From Thorsellia anophelis DSM 18579 (GTDB taxonomy: Bacteria; Pseudomonadota; Gammaproteobacteria; Enterobacterales; Thorselliaceae), in assembly GCF_900111395.1 (NCBI RefSeq), contig NZ_FOHV01000017.1, positions 1-53,905 of the forward strand: a stretch of DNA of 53,905 nucleotides, read 5' to 3'. A program made the position numbers and the translations under genes. The notes below the pieces were generated by a model, which saw only the letters and a program-made list of their open reading frames with translations, ran no database searches and was not told the DNA's origin. Shown one piece after another: positions 18,946 through 29,000 of the stretch. Within the stretch, counting starts at the first letter, position 1. Each line of letters opens with the position of its first letter.

Positions 18946-20526
18946 ATGGAAAAAAAGATGACAACTCTAATCAGCTCTCGCAAACCTAAACCGAGTCCAA
19001 TTTTATTCTTTGTAAAATGGGCCGTTGTCCTTTTGAGTATTTTAATTACTGGCTATCTAGTCACAATCATGTATGCACAGGGTGAGATTTTATTTGCTCT
19101 GTTGACGCTTGTTATGCTAGGTGGAGGAATTTATATATTCACGAGTCAAAGAGCCTACTCCTGGCGATATGTGTTTCCAGGTCTATCTGGCATTGGTGTG
19201 TTTATTTTATTTCCACTTATATCAACAATTGCGATTGGCTTTACAAATTATAGCAGTAAAAACCAATTAACTTATGAACGTGCTCAATCTGTTCTCATGT
19301 CAAGACAGTCTGTTTCAGGTGAAGTATTAAACTTTGCTCTTCATCATCAAGGTGAAGATTGGGTGCTTGCATTCACAGATTCACAGACTGGTGAAAATTT
19401 CGTTTCTAACCCATTTTCGCTTAACTCACCACTGACTGAACTAGTCGACGTGGTCCAAACAAATGATTTACCTGTAACAGAGAAAGCAACACCAAAAGAA
19501 GTGACATCAGCTCGTAATGTCTTAAAATCATTCATTGGTTTAATGCCTGATGGCCGAGAAATTCGCATGAAATCATTGCGAGAATTTGCGGTAACAAAAC
19601 CATTATATATTCTCCAAGAAGATGGAGAAACCCTTAAAAATGTTGAAACTGGGGTATTAATACGACCTAACTTCGAGGTAGGCTTTTTTCAACAAATTGA
19701 TGAAAATGGCAATTTTATCCAAGGAACAAATACAGAATCTGGATTTTCTGTTTCCATCGGTTGGGATAATTTCATTAAAGTCTTCACAGATAAAAATATC
19801 AGAGGACCATTTTTTAGCATTTTTATATGGACAGTCGCTTTCTCTGCTTTAACTGTATTTTTCACAACTGCACTTGGTACCATTTTGGCAAGTCTTGTTC
19901 AATGGGAAGCATTAAGAGGCAGGGCAATTTATCGAGTACTTTTGATACTACCATATGCAGTTCCAAGTTTTATCTCCATTCTGATTTTTAGGGGATTATT
20001 CAATCAAAAATTTGGTGAAATCAATCAATTTTTGGATTTATTATTTGGTATCTCACCTGAGTGGTTTAATGACCCCTTCCTCGCAAAAGCGATGGTTGTG
20101 ATTGTTAATACCTGGCTAGGCTATCCTTATATGATGATCCTTTGCATGGGACTACTTAAAGCGATTCCTGATGATTTATATGAAGCTTCTGCTTTAAATG
20201 GTGCAACCCCTTGGCAGAACTTTACTAAAATCACTTTGCCACTATTAATAAAACCATTAACACCATTAATGATTGCATCATTTGCATTTAATTTTAATAA
20301 CTTCGTTTTGATTATGCTGTTAACTCGAGGCGGTCCAAATATGACCAACACTACTGCACCAGCAGGTCATACAGACTTACTAGTTAGTTATACCTACCGG
20401 ATTGCCTTTGAAGGTGGTGGCGGTGAAAACTTCGGTTTAGCCGCAGCTATTTCCACAATTATATTTCTTATTGTTGGTGCTCTCGCCATCATCAATATGA
20501 AAGCAAGCCGCATGAAATTTGATTAA
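18946..20526 (+). CDS. malF: Maltose transporter permease MalF
   Basis: MalF is one of the two membrane subunits of the maltose importer. The protein is 526 residues from this ATG; a second ATG 12 bases later (MTTLISS) is an equally good start, and neither has a strong Shine-Dalgarno. It shows three N-terminal membrane segments, the large periplasmic P2 loop (about residues 95-275) that contacts MalE, then further membrane segments with the cytoplasmic EAA loop EASALNGATPWQNFTKITLP (about 410-430) that docks on MalK. Length and layout match E. coli MalF (514). It is followed by malG after 12 bases. Confidence 0.93.
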   Translation: MEKKMTTLISSRKPKPSPILFFVKWAVVLLSILITGYLVTIMYAQGEILFALLTLVMLGGGIYIFTSQRAYSWRYVFPGLSGIGVFILFPLISTIAIGFTNYSSKNQLTYERAQSVLMSRQSVSGEVLNFALHHQGEDWVLAFTDSQTGENFVSNPFSLNSPLTELVDVVQTNDLPVTEKATPKEVTSARNVLKSFIGLMPDGREIRMKSLREFAVTKPLYILQEDGETLKNVETGVLIRPNFEVGFFQQIDENGNFIQGTNTESGFSVSIGWDNFIKVFTDKNIRGPFFSIFIWTVAFSALTVFFTTALGTILASLVQWEALRGRAIYRVLLILPYAVPSFISILIFRGLFNQKFGEINQFLDLLFGISPEWFNDPFLAKAMVVIVNTWLGYPYMMILCMGLLKAIPDDLYEASALNGATPWQNFTKITLPLLIKPLTPLMIASFAFNFNNFVLIMLLTRGGPNMTNTTAPAGHTDLLVSYTYRIAFEGGGGENFGLAAAISTIIFLIVGALAIINMKASRMKFD

Positions 20527-20538
20527 GGAGCTTTTGAT

Positions 20539-21429
20539 ATGGCAATAGTAACTTCTAAAGCGCAAAAGCGTAGAATATTTTTAACACATGCTTTTTTATT
20601 GACGTTTGTCTCTGGGATCATGTTCCCATTACTGATGGTATTTATTATTTCGCTTAGGCCTGGTAATTTCTCAACAGGAGACATATTTTTATCTGAGATA
20701 TCTTGGGATCACTGGAAATTAGCATTAGGCATGGATATTGTGCGTGCTGACGGTAGGGTCGTCCCCCCACCCTTCCCTGTTTTGTTATGGTTATGGAATT
20801 CAGTTAAAATTGCATTTATTACAGCGGTCTGTATTGTGTCTTTATCCACAACTTGTGCCTATGCGTTTGCGAGAATGAAATTTAAAGGTAAATCTGTTTT
20901 ACTTAAGAGCATGCTGATATTTCAAATGTTTCCTGCAGTATTAGCCTTAGTTGCGATTTACGCTCTATTTCAACGCATCGGTCAGTATATTCCATTTTTA
21001 GGCCTAAATACTCATGGTGGACTGATTTTTGCTTACTTAGGTGGGATTGCCCTGCATGTATGGACAATTAAAGGATATTTTGAAACCATTGATGGCTCAT
21101 TAGAAGAAGCTGCAGCATTAGATGGCGCAACACCATGGCAAGCATTTAGATTGGTATTGTTACCTCTTTCGGTACCAATTTTGGCGGTTGTGTTCATTCT
21201 AGCCTTTATCGGAACCATTACTGAGGTACCGGTAGCTTCATTGTTGCTTCGTGATGTCAGTAGCTATACCTTAGCAGTTGGAATGCAACAATACCTCAAT
21301 CCTCAAAATTATCTATGGGGTGATTTTGCCGCTGCCGCAATTTTGTCAGCTATTCCAATTACAGCTGTATTCTTGATTGCACAGAAATGGTTGGTCGGGG
21401 GATTAACCTCTGGTGGCGTTAAAGGCTAA
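20539..21429 (+). CDS. malG: Maltose transporter permease MalG
   Basis: This 296-residue inner-membrane protein is the second permease subunit of MalEFGK2, the same length as E. coli MalG. Six hydrophobic segments are visible, with the EAA loop [20 protein letters not shown] at about residues 190-210 and the characteristic C-terminal [10 protein letters not shown] tail that reaches the MalK interface. AAGGAG precedes the ATG by 8 bases and overlaps the malF stop region, so translation is probably coupled. A strong terminator follows; lamB, malM, malPQ and malT are not in the window. Confidence 0.94.
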   Translation: MAIVTSKAQKRRIFLTHAFLLTFVSGIMFPLLMVFIISLRPGNFSTGDIFLSEISWDHWKLALGMDIVRADGRVVPPPFPVLLWLWNSVKIAFITAVCIVSLSTTCAYAFARMKFKGKSVLLKSMLIFQMFPAVLALVAIYALFQRIGQYIPFLGLNTHGGLIFAYLGGIALHVWTIKGYFETIDGSLEEAAALDGATPWQAFRLVLLPLSVPILAVVFILAFIGTITEVPVASLLLRDVSSYTLAVGMQQYLNPQNYLWGDFAAAAILSAIPITAVFLIAQKWLVGGLTSGGVKG

Positions 21430-21456
21430 CTAGATTTAATCTACCCTCAAAATTAT

Positions 21457-21491
21457 AAAGGGCAAGTTAATCTCATTAACTTGCCCTTTTA
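21457..21491 (+). terminator. Terminator of malEFG
   Basis: A stem of about 14 bases (AAAGGGCAAGTTAA at 21457-21470 with TTAACTTGCCCTTT at 21476-21489), 5-base loop, followed by TT, lies 27 bases after the malG stop. It also reads well on the opposite strand toward which the gene at 21532 ends. Confidence 0.8.
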
Positions 21492-21531
21492 GTATATGGT
21501 ATATTACCACTTGAAGACCATCATTCTCTAT

Positions 21532-22128
21532 TTATTGGTTTAAAGATTCCCTTGCAGCAATGATGTATTGATATTCATTAACTAATTCAACAAATTTATG
21601 TTGAGAGTAACCTTTAAATGGCAGTGTTTCAAATCGATATGAATGAGATGATTTAATGTATTTTGAATTAAAATCAATCCCTTTTAATTTTAACTCAGGG
21701 GCATCAGAAATTAAATTAAAATGAAAGATCCAAGTCTTATTCCCCATATGACTGAATGTCTCTAATTCAATCTGATCGATTTGTGTGAGCGGTAATGCTT
21801 GGTACATATTACCGACGAAAATTCCTTCTTCAGACAAAATCAATGCAGGCTTATTACGCTGGTTGAACCAAATAAATCCCCTGACTACTGCTAGAACTGA
21901 AATACCACCAAAAATTAAAACAACCACTTTATGCTGCTCATAGGTTGCCTCAATATTTTGTCCACTGCTAAATAAAACCGCTAATACGCCCAATAAAAAA
22001 AGGACTGAAATTATGACTATGATAAACATTTTTGTCTTTGAAGCATAAAACTCAATTTTAGGCGTAGGCTGATTAGCCCTTATCCTTAAAGCCTCTGGCA
22101 GATAATCTGAAGTTGAATCGTTTTGCAT
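21532..22128 (-). CDS. Two-TM membrane protein, STM3941-like, paralogue 1
   Basis: This 198-residue protein has two adjacent hydrophobic segments (about residues 34-54 and 67-87) and then a soluble C-terminal domain of about 110 residues, beginning ALILSEEGIFVGN, with the look of a bacterial PH-like domain (STM3941 family in enterobacteria). The function is unknown. It is clearly paralogous to the gene at 24926: same length, same segment layout, and shared motifs such as SYRFETLPFKGY against TYRFETIELKGY. AAGGAT precedes the ATG. An IS30-type element starts 30 bases upstream of the start codon and has probably cut this gene off from its original promoter and neighbour. Confidence 0.7.
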   Translation of the reverse strand: MQNDSTSDYLPEALRIRANQPTPKIEFYASKTKMFIIVIISVLFLLGVLAVLFSSGQNIEATYEQHKVVVLIFGGISVLAVVRGFIWFNQRNKPALILSEEGIFVGNMYQALPLTQIDQIELETFSHMGNKTWIFHFNLISDAPELKLKGIDFNSKYIKSSHSYRFETLPFKGYSQHKFVELVNEYQYIIAARESLNQ

Positions 22129-22157
22129 ATAGGTATCCTTAGGAAAAGATAAAACGT

Positions 22158-23276
22158 GGATTCGTATAATAAGTGCATAGCCGCTGTGAGTCGCATGGCA
22201 TTAATTGATGATCGAAAAGATCAAGACTCAGAGACATAATGCTAAGCGACCAAACTAAGCAGAGGGCTACACAATGAGCTACAATCACCTGAGTCTTGAA
22301 GAAAGGCATTATATCAATACTTCATTGAAAAAAGGAATGTCTTTATCACAAATAGCAAGAGATCTTGAGCGTTCACAAAGTACAATCAGCAGAGAAGTTA
22401 ACCGTAATAAAGGTCAACGAGGGTATCGTTACCAGCAAGCAAATAGCAAAGCCTTACAACGCCATAAAGATAAGCATAAGCACGTAAAATTGACAGCTGA
22501 GATAACTAAAAAAATTGATAAATACCTTCGTCGAGAATGGAGCCCTGAACAAATAGTGGGACGGTTATCAAGTAACGGCATAATTAAATTGCATCATGAA
22601 ACAGTCTACCAATATATCCTAGCTGATAAAAGAGCAGGCGGTGATTTGTATACACATTTAAGACATCAAGGTAAGTCCTATAGAAAGCGTTACGGTACCA
22701 CGGGTAGCAAGTCTGGTATACCGAATAGAAGAGATATTGATGAAAGACCAGAAGCAGCTAATAACCGAACACGAGTCGGTGACTGGGAAGCTGATACTAT
22801 GATTGGAAACAAACAGAAAGGTGCATTAGCAACCTTGGATGAGCGAAAATCAAAACTACGACTAGCCTTGCCTGTTCCCCGCAAAAGCGCTGAAGAAGTC
22901 ACGAATGCGATTATGCAAATGCTTGAACCTATAAAAGAAGTAGTGCTAAGCATCACATTTGATAATGGCAGGGAGTTTGCAGCGCATGAAGTTATAGCAG
23001 GCAAATTAGGATGTGAAACGTATTTTGCTAAACCTTATCATTCTTGGGAAAGAGGACAAAATGAAAATGCAAATGGCCTCTTAAGGCAATACTTCCCTAA
23101 ATCGAGGCAACTAAATGATGCTGAAGTAGTAGTATAAGTACTTGATGCTATTAGTAAACTAAATAGCAGACCAAGAAAATGTTTGGGTTATAAAACACCC
23201 TATGAAGTATTCGAGGAACTAACAGACATAACCAGAGAAAAAATTTTCGAGGGCTATGCACTTATGACTTGAATTC
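22158..23276 (+). mobile_element. IS30-family insertion sequence
   Basis: The element of about 1.12 kb is bounded by imperfect 25-base inverted repeats at 22158-22182 and 23252-23276, identical over the inner 14 bases (ATAAGTGCATAGCC) and at 20 of 25 positions overall. It holds one IS30-type transposase frame. A clear target-site duplication is not evident, so the outermost ends may differ by a few bases. Confidence 0.8.
22274..23272 (+). pseudogene. IS30-family transposase, interrupted by in-frame stop
   Basis: The frame encodes a DDE transposase of the IS30 family: N-terminal helix-turn-helix with MSYNHLSLEERHYI and SQIARDLERSQSTISREVNRN, then the integrase-like core with DWEADTMIG, TFDNGREF and RGQNENANGLLRQYFPK carrying the three acidic residues. 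Codon 288 is TAA (23135-23137); the same frame continues beyond it with SRPRKCLGYKTPYEVFEEL, the normal C-terminal end, to a TGA at 23270-23272 (333 codons in all). The truncated 287-residue product keeps the whole DDE triad, so weak activity or readthrough is possible, but the simplest reading is a recently inactivated copy. Confidence 0.85.
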
Positions 23277-23319
23277 GCCGTATTTATTTAGCATTACAAT
23301 AAAGATTTTAGCGAGTAGA

Positions 23320-23790
23320 AAAACTCTGAAAAAGTCGTAAAAAAATACAAAATAGGTCACCACAACCGCTTAGAGCATATTTATCGAGGTATTGTGTCTA
23401 CATTTAGCCGACCTGGCGTGAGTAATGATAACGCTTATTCTTAGAGCTTGTTTGCTAGCATGAAAACGAGAACGATATACCTAAAGACGGGGCCAGAACT
23501 TTTGAAGAAGCTGCAAAATAGGTAAATAATTTTGTTTTTTGATACAATCACGTACATAGACACAAGTGTATTAAATATGTCGCCCAAAGACAGCGTCATA
23601 GACAAGAAGATAAAAAGCTATATGAGTCAAGAAACCCGTGTACCAAGAAGTATGCTTTAAGCATCCTAGGCGCTGGAAAGATCGTAATACACGCAATTGG
23701 GATAGGTTTAATATCGTGATCTTAAATCCAGTTAAGAGTAACAACCAATTATATGAAAAAACACACTTTTATTAGATAAAAGGAAAAAGT
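23320..23790 (+). pseudogene. Degraded IS3-family transposase (integrase-core remnant)
   Basis: Translations in changing frames give pieces of the C-terminal part of an IS3-family rve transposase: TFSRPGVSNDNAYS from 23400, then stretches corresponding to the HEHRH-type region (YNHVHRHKCIKYV), QRHRQEDKKLYE, and a TRNWDRFNIVILNP tail near 23690-23733. At least one in-frame stop (TAG at 23442) and several frameshifts make it non-functional. It is the C-terminal remnant only; no matching inverted repeats or orfA were found. Confidence 0.75.
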
Positions 23791-23911
23791 AGCTTATCAG
23801 TCGTCAATCCATCGTTTTGTACTCAGTTTGGTATCTGATATTTTAACTATTACTTAGCATAAACCGCATATAACCATTTCAAAAAATTTGTATTACTAAA
23901 ATGGAGATATC

Positions 23912-24385
23912 ATGATTATTTTTAAGACAGGTAATATTTTCACTGAAAATGTTGAGGCAATTGTTAACCCTGTTAATTGTGTAGGTGTTATGGGCCGTGG
24001 TATAGCCCTTCAATTTAAACAGCGATATACTGAAAACTATAAAGACTATGTGGCAGCATGTAATAGAAAAGAAGTACAGCCAGGCAAAATGTTTGTCCAT
24101 CGTAACAAATTACTTATCAATCCTAGTTTTATTATTAATTTTCCTACTAAACGACACTGGAGAAACCAGAGCAAAATTGAGGACATTCAATTAGGTCTAA
24201 AAGATTTAATCAAAGTTATAGGTGAACTCAATATCCAGTCGGTTGCTTTACCTGCGCTGGGTTCAGGTCTTGGTGGTCTGAATTGGAATGAAGTACGTAT
24301 TGAAATTCAAAAAGAAATGAGCTCTCTGCCAGATGTAGAGATTATTGTTTTTGAACCTTTTAAAACGGAATTAAATAACACATAA
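23912..24385 (+). CDS. DarG-type macrodomain protein (ADP-ribosyl hydrolase), orphan
   Basis: This 157-residue protein is a single macrodomain of the type found at the N-terminus of DarG, the antitoxin that removes ADP-ribose from thymidine in DNA after modification by DarT. Visible signatures: TGNIFTENVEAIVNPVNCVG (about residues 6-25), the VMGRGIALQFKQ loop, the INFPTKRHWR stretch (about 74-83) with the lysine typical of this class, and the second ADP-ribose loop ALPALGSGLGGLNW (about 110-123). GGAG lies 5 bases before the ATG. It ends after the macrodomain, so the longer C-terminal part of full DarG is absent, and no DarT toxin gene is next to it. It may be a solitary protective enzyme or the leftover of a toxin-antitoxin pair. 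Confidence 0.85.
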   Translation: MIIFKTGNIFTENVEAIVNPVNCVGVMGRGIALQFKQRYTENYKDYVAACNRKEVQPGKMFVHRNKLLINPSFIINFPTKRHWRNQSKIEDIQLGLKDLIKVIGELNIQSVALPALGSGLGGLNWNEVRIEIQKEMSSLPDVEIIVFEPFKTELNNT

Positions 24386-24496
24386 GATCAAACTAGTAAA
24401 CTGGTTGAAATGACATAGAGAAAAGCTACATTGATTCTACTTATAGATCATTATCTATCTAGTTTGCTAGATCCTTTTATATCATTACTTGACATA

Positions 24497-24540
24497 CTTG
24501 ACATCCTCCTGCTAAAGCAAGGGGTTCCCTACTGCGCACC
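24497..24540 (-). repeat. Right end of an IS200/IS605-type (TnpB) element
   Basis: Read on the minus strand, the sequence runs from GGTGCGCAGTAGGG through a small hairpin to GCAGGAGGATGTCAAG, the typical right-end layout of IS605-group elements just behind tnpB. It starts 1 base after the tnpB-remnant stop. A second, diverged copy is at 25975-26017. In intact elements this part overlaps the guide-RNA scaffold of TnpB. Confidence 0.65.
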
Positions 24541-24541
24541 T

Positions 24542-24912
24542 TCAATTACTTAAAGGAGTCACTTCGGTGGGTTCTTGCTTCAAAGAGATGTCTAACCGCA
24601 CATTATCTCCACAAGCTAACAAGCACGGTGCCCTCGCTCTAAAATATTAATCGCACCGACCACATCGGCGTGATTTTCATAACCACAATCGACACATTGA
24701 AACTGGGCTTGTGTCCGTTGGTTTTCCCTAGCAATGTGACCACAATACGGGCGGGCATGTCTGGCTTGTGTTCGGGGGGAAACCGCTACCAAATAAATGC
24801 CACTCCATTTTATACGTTAACTGTCGCCTAAACTCTCCACAACCTTGATTAAGGATCGAGCCGTTCAAGCCAGACTTTTGAGCGACCCGCTTACCAGGTT
24901 CCGGATGTTAAG
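24542..24912 (-). pseudogene. Degraded tnpB (IS605 OrfB), C-terminal remnant
   Basis: On the minus strand, frame-shifted pieces spell the end of a TnpB RNA-guided nuclease: LNQGCGEFRRQLTYKMEWH from about 24850, then a zinc-finger pair CPYCGH and CVDCGYENHADVVGAINIL (the last Asp/Asn-rich part is the third catalytic motif region), and the tail ACGDNVRLDISLKQEPTEV ending at the TGA at 24544-24542. At least two frameshifts separate these blocks and the N-terminal two thirds are gone, so it is inactive. Confidence 0.8.
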
Positions 24913-24925
24913 AATATCTACAACC

Positions 24926-25519
24926 TCAATTGCTTTTAGCATTCATGATATTTTTATAATGCTTTATCAGTTGAACAACATGACCTTTATCGTATCCTTT
25001 TAACTCTATTGTCTCAAATCGATAAGTATGTGTATTTTTATCATAACTCGATGTAAGGTCATTACCTTGCAGTTCGATTGGTCCTACAGTTGAACTAAGT
25101 TTAAATTCAAATGTCCAAGTCTCAACAAGTTTGGATGTTAAGGATGTCACCTGTACATCTTCAATATCACTTAGAGGCAATGGTTTTAGCATATTATCGG
25201 TATAGATTCCTGTTTCTGATAAAGTCAGCACTGGCTTCTTTTTCTGTATAAACCAAGCTAAACCACGCACTATTGCCAGTAATATTAATCCCAAGAAAAT
25301 TGATGAAATAAACCGATGTTTTTGGTAGGCAGCTAAAATATCCCCACTACTTAACAACAACATTCCTCCTGAAAGTAACAGGAAAAATATACAAGTTAAA
25401 AATACAGCAACTATTTTTGTTTTATAAACATAGAATGCAACAACTGGTGTAGGCTCGCTTGCTTTAACGTGTAAACTTTCAGTTTTATCAGCTTGCTTGC
25501 TTGATTTTATCTGTCCCAT
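24926..25519 (-). CDS. Two-TM membrane protein, STM3941-like, paralogue 2
   Basis: This 197-residue protein has the same plan as the gene at 21532: two hydrophobic segments (about residues 35-56 and 68-88) followed by a soluble domain starting PVLTLSETGIYTDN that looks like a PH-type fold. The start is set at the ATG with AGGA 6 bases before it; a TTG one codon upstream is also in frame. The two paralogues lie on the same strand and were probably once adjacent; the IS30 element, the IS3 remnant, the macrodomain gene and the TnpB remnant now lie between them. Function unknown. Confidence 0.7.
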   Translation of the reverse strand: MGQIKSSKQADKTESLHVKASEPTPVVAFYVYKTKIVAVFLTCIFFLLLSGGMLLLSSGDILAAYQKHRFISSIFLGLILLAIVRGLAWFIQKKKPVLTLSETGIYTDNMLKPLPLSDIEDVQVTSLTSKLVETWTFEFKLSSTVGPIELQGNDLTSSYDKNTHTYRFETIELKGYDKGHVVQLIKHYKNIMNAKSN

Positions 25520-25704
25520 CAATGTTCCTTACAGATTAATGAATAAAATACTGAATATGATTTGTTGAATTCTACCATGATTTTAAATCTAAATTAACTG
25601 ATGCTTTCAGCTAATAGCGACTCATTTGTCATGTACTGTACACTTTCCAAGGTTGAAGTTAATCTAAGCTAAGGAGAGAAAAAACAATAATGTGAGATTC
25701 AAGC

Positions 25705-25738
25705 GAAAAAAAACCGGCTAAAATTTTAAAAGCCGGTT
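25705..25738 (-). terminator. Intrinsic terminator, probably for mfd
   Basis: An 8-base GC-rich stem AACCGGCT/AGCCGGTT (25712-25719 with 25731-25738) is followed on the minus strand by TTTTTT. It lies about 300 bases after the mfd stop and about 185 bases before the start of the next minus-strand gene. Confidence 0.8.
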
Positions 25739-25974
25739 ATTAAAGTTATAAAACTTTAAAGCAGAGGAATGAAGTACTGATTTAGACCATTAATATTGGA
25801 AAAAGTTCAAATTATTTTCGTTTTTTTCTAAAAAAACCGAAGTAAACTTAATTTATTGATTTATAAGAACATAAAGCAACACCAATTCATCCACTTGTAA
25901 ATTTATTCACCCATGGTGTCATTCCTAGATATTCAACAAGGGAACTCAGAGTTCTCTCAACAATCGATAGTTTT

Positions 25975-26017
25975 TGGCATCCTCCCTGCCCTACTGAACG
26001 GGATTATACGGCGCACC
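25975..26017 (-). repeat. Solitary IS605-type right end
   Basis: On the minus strand this begins GGTGCGCCGTA and ends GCAGGGAGGATGCC, aligning with the right end at 24497-24540 at both borders. No tnpB remains beside it. It sits 23 bases after the mfd stop codon. Confidence 0.5.
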
Positions 26018-26040
26018 GGATAAACACACGTAATGTCTTA

Positions 26041-29000
26041 CTATTTTTTCTTTTTGGTTTCAGGGCTTGGTTTTGCCATTTCTTCACTTACTTGTTCAAC
26101 CTGGGTCGAAAAATATTTGAGTAAATCAAAAATAAAAAGAGTACGTTTAGATCTATCGCTAAGATCAGTCATAAACTTAACCTTAGTTGGCCCGTCAAAT
26201 CGAAAAACATGTGGTTGTTGCTGTAATAAAGCAATCAAGACTCCTACGTCAACTTTGTTATTTTCATGAAACTGTATAAATCCACCCTTATCATGTGCAT
26301 CGATACGTTTGACACCTAAATCATCAGCTTTTTGTCTAAGCTCGTGCATCTTAAGTAGATTCAAAGTCGCATCAGGTAATTTGCCAAATCTATCAACTAA
26401 CTCAATACGAAGCTCAATCAATGCATCCTCTGTATTTGCACTTGCCAAACGTTTATATAGCGATAAGCGTGTGCTCACATCATGAATGTAATCATCTGGA
26501 AATAGTGCTGGCATATGCAGATCTATTTCAGCATGCAGCTGAGTTAAATCATCTAATGAAGGTTCTTTCCCCTCTTTAAGTGCATTGACTGCGCTATCAA
26601 GCATATCCATATAAAGCGAAAACCCAATGGTCGTGATTTGACCGCTTTGTTCCTCTCCTAATAATTCCCCTGCCCCTCTTATCTCCAAATCATGGGTTGC
26701 AAGCGTGAACCCTGCACCTAAATCTTCTAGCGTGGCTATCGCTTCAAGACGTTTTTTGGCATCCACAGATAATGCTTTAACCGGAGGAGTTAATAAATAG
26801 GCATACGCCTGATGATGGGAGCGACCTACTCGTCCTCTTAGTTGATGCAATTGTGCTAAACCAAATTTATCAGCTCTTTCAATAATCATAGTATTAGCAG
26901 AAGCGATATCAATTCCTGTCTCTACAATTGTTGTGCACAATAACACGTTATAGCGTTGGTGATGAAAATCCGTCATAACACGCTCTAATTCCCGTTCTCT
27001 CATTTGCCCATGACCAACGATAATCCTAGCTTCAGGAACAAGTTCAGCTAAGCGCTCTTTCGTTTTTTCAATTAAGCTAACATCATTAAACAAGTAATAA
27101 ACTTGACCACCTCTGAGTATTTCACGCAAGATGGCTTCTCTGATAAGTGGCATATCTAGCTCACGCACAAAGGTTTTAACAGGTAAACGCCTTGCTGGTG
27201 GTGTAGCGATAATCGATAGGTCACGAATACCACTCATTGCCATATTGAGCGTCCGAGGAATAGGGGTAGCAGTTAATGTTAAGATATCCACATCACTTCG
27301 CATAGCCTTAATTTTTTCTTTTTGCTTGACGCCAAAGCGATGCTCTTCATCGATAATTAACAGACCTAAATCTTTCCAAAAAACACTACTTTGTAATAAT
27401 TTATGGGTTCCTATCAGAATATCAACTTTTCCCTCTTCTGTTTGTGACAGCACGGTTTGAGTCTCTTTTGCACTTCTAAACCGAGAAATAAGCTCGATAT
27501 TGACAGGGAAATTAGCAAAACGGTCTCTAAAATTATCAAAATGCTGCTGAGCAAGCAGTGTTGTAGGCACCAATACGGCTACTTGTTTATTATTATTAAC
27601 AGCCAAAAAAGCAGCTCTCATTGCCACTTCAGTCTTACCGAATCCAACATCACCACACACAAGCCTGTCCATAGCGATAGGCCTGCACATATCACTCAAT
27701 ACAGCATTGATCGCCTGCTCTTGATCGTAAGTTGTTTCAAACGGAAATCCTGCCCTGAAAGTTTCATAAGCCTCTTTATCATGCACAAATTCAAATCCAG
27801 GTTTTGCAGCCCGCCTTGCATGCACATCTAATAAATCAGCAGCAACATCTCGTATTTTTTCTGCTGCTTTTTGTCTTGCTTTTGACCATGCATCACTGCC
27901 TAATTTGTGTAAAGGTGCAGTTTCACTATCGCCTCCACTATACCTCGAAATCATATGAAGCGATGCAACTGGCACATAGAGTTTCGTGTCATTCAAATAA
28001 GTCAATACAAGGTATTCCGCTTCAACCCCATTTGTTTCTAATGTGGTTAATCCTTGATAACGCCCTACACCATGTTCGATATGAACAACGGGCTGACCAA
28101 TGTTAAGCTCAGCTAAATTGCGGATTAACGTATCTGCATTAATTGTCCGTTTTCGCTCTTGTCGCCTTTGATTGACTCGTTCCCCAAGCAGATCAGTTTC
28201 ACAAATTAATGCAAAATGTGGTGTAATACACCCTGTCTGGGCAGGTCCTACAATAACAAACAAATTAGAATTTAAGCGACCTTCACTTGGTAATTTAATC
28301 TCATCATTCGGTGCTAGCGCAAACGGCTTAGCATCTTTGGTTTCGTTTATTGCATCGAACATCTCAACTATTGCACTAATCGGTTTAGCTTTAATATCTG
28401 ACTTAGCTAATAGTTCAAACAAAGCTTCACGGCGACCTTCCGTTTCAACCGAAAATAAGATTGGTTGTTCATAGCAGTGTAAAAACACACGTAAGGCTTG
28501 AAGAGGATTTTTATTCTGTGCATCAACGGCAATATAAGGCAAACTTTGGTAACCAAGATTAAATTGCCCTGCCTTTTCATCTAAACTATCATAGTGAAGC
28601 TGAATTCTCGGAAAATTTTTGAAATGTCGAAACACCTCTTCAGTATGGAGCCAAAGTGTATCGGGTGGCAATAAGGGTCTCATAGGGTCAACCCGTCTAT
28701 TTTCATATCGATACTCTAAATCTTGCCAAAACTTAGTCATTTGACTCTCTAATGGACCGAGCGTTGTAATCAATGTTTCCTTCGGTAAATAATCAAATAA
28801 CGATACCAATTCTCTTTCAAAAAACAAGGGCTGCCAATACTCAATCCCACCTGGCAATAGTCCCTTACTAACCTGCTGGTAAATGTGTTCTTCTTCACGG
28901 AGTACATCAAACTTATCACGCCAATTTGAACGAAATAGTTCAATGCTTGCTTTATCGAGTGGAAATTCATGAGCAGGTAATAATTTTATCTCATCAACAA

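Larger units (their letters stand above)
25520..26040. other. Intergenic region after mfd
   Basis: The 521-base gap contains a second TnpB-type right end at 25975-26017, a terminator at 25705-25738 and otherwise AT-rich sequence. No gene is seen. Confidence 0.6.

Noticed and set aside
23879-24100. Minus-strand open frame antisense to the macrodomain gene
   Set aside because: It lies opposite a strongly conserved domain and its translation shows no family features; it is a shadow frame.
23912-24385. Complete DarTG toxin-antitoxin system
   Set aside because: Only a macrodomain is present; no DarT-type reading frame exists on either side.
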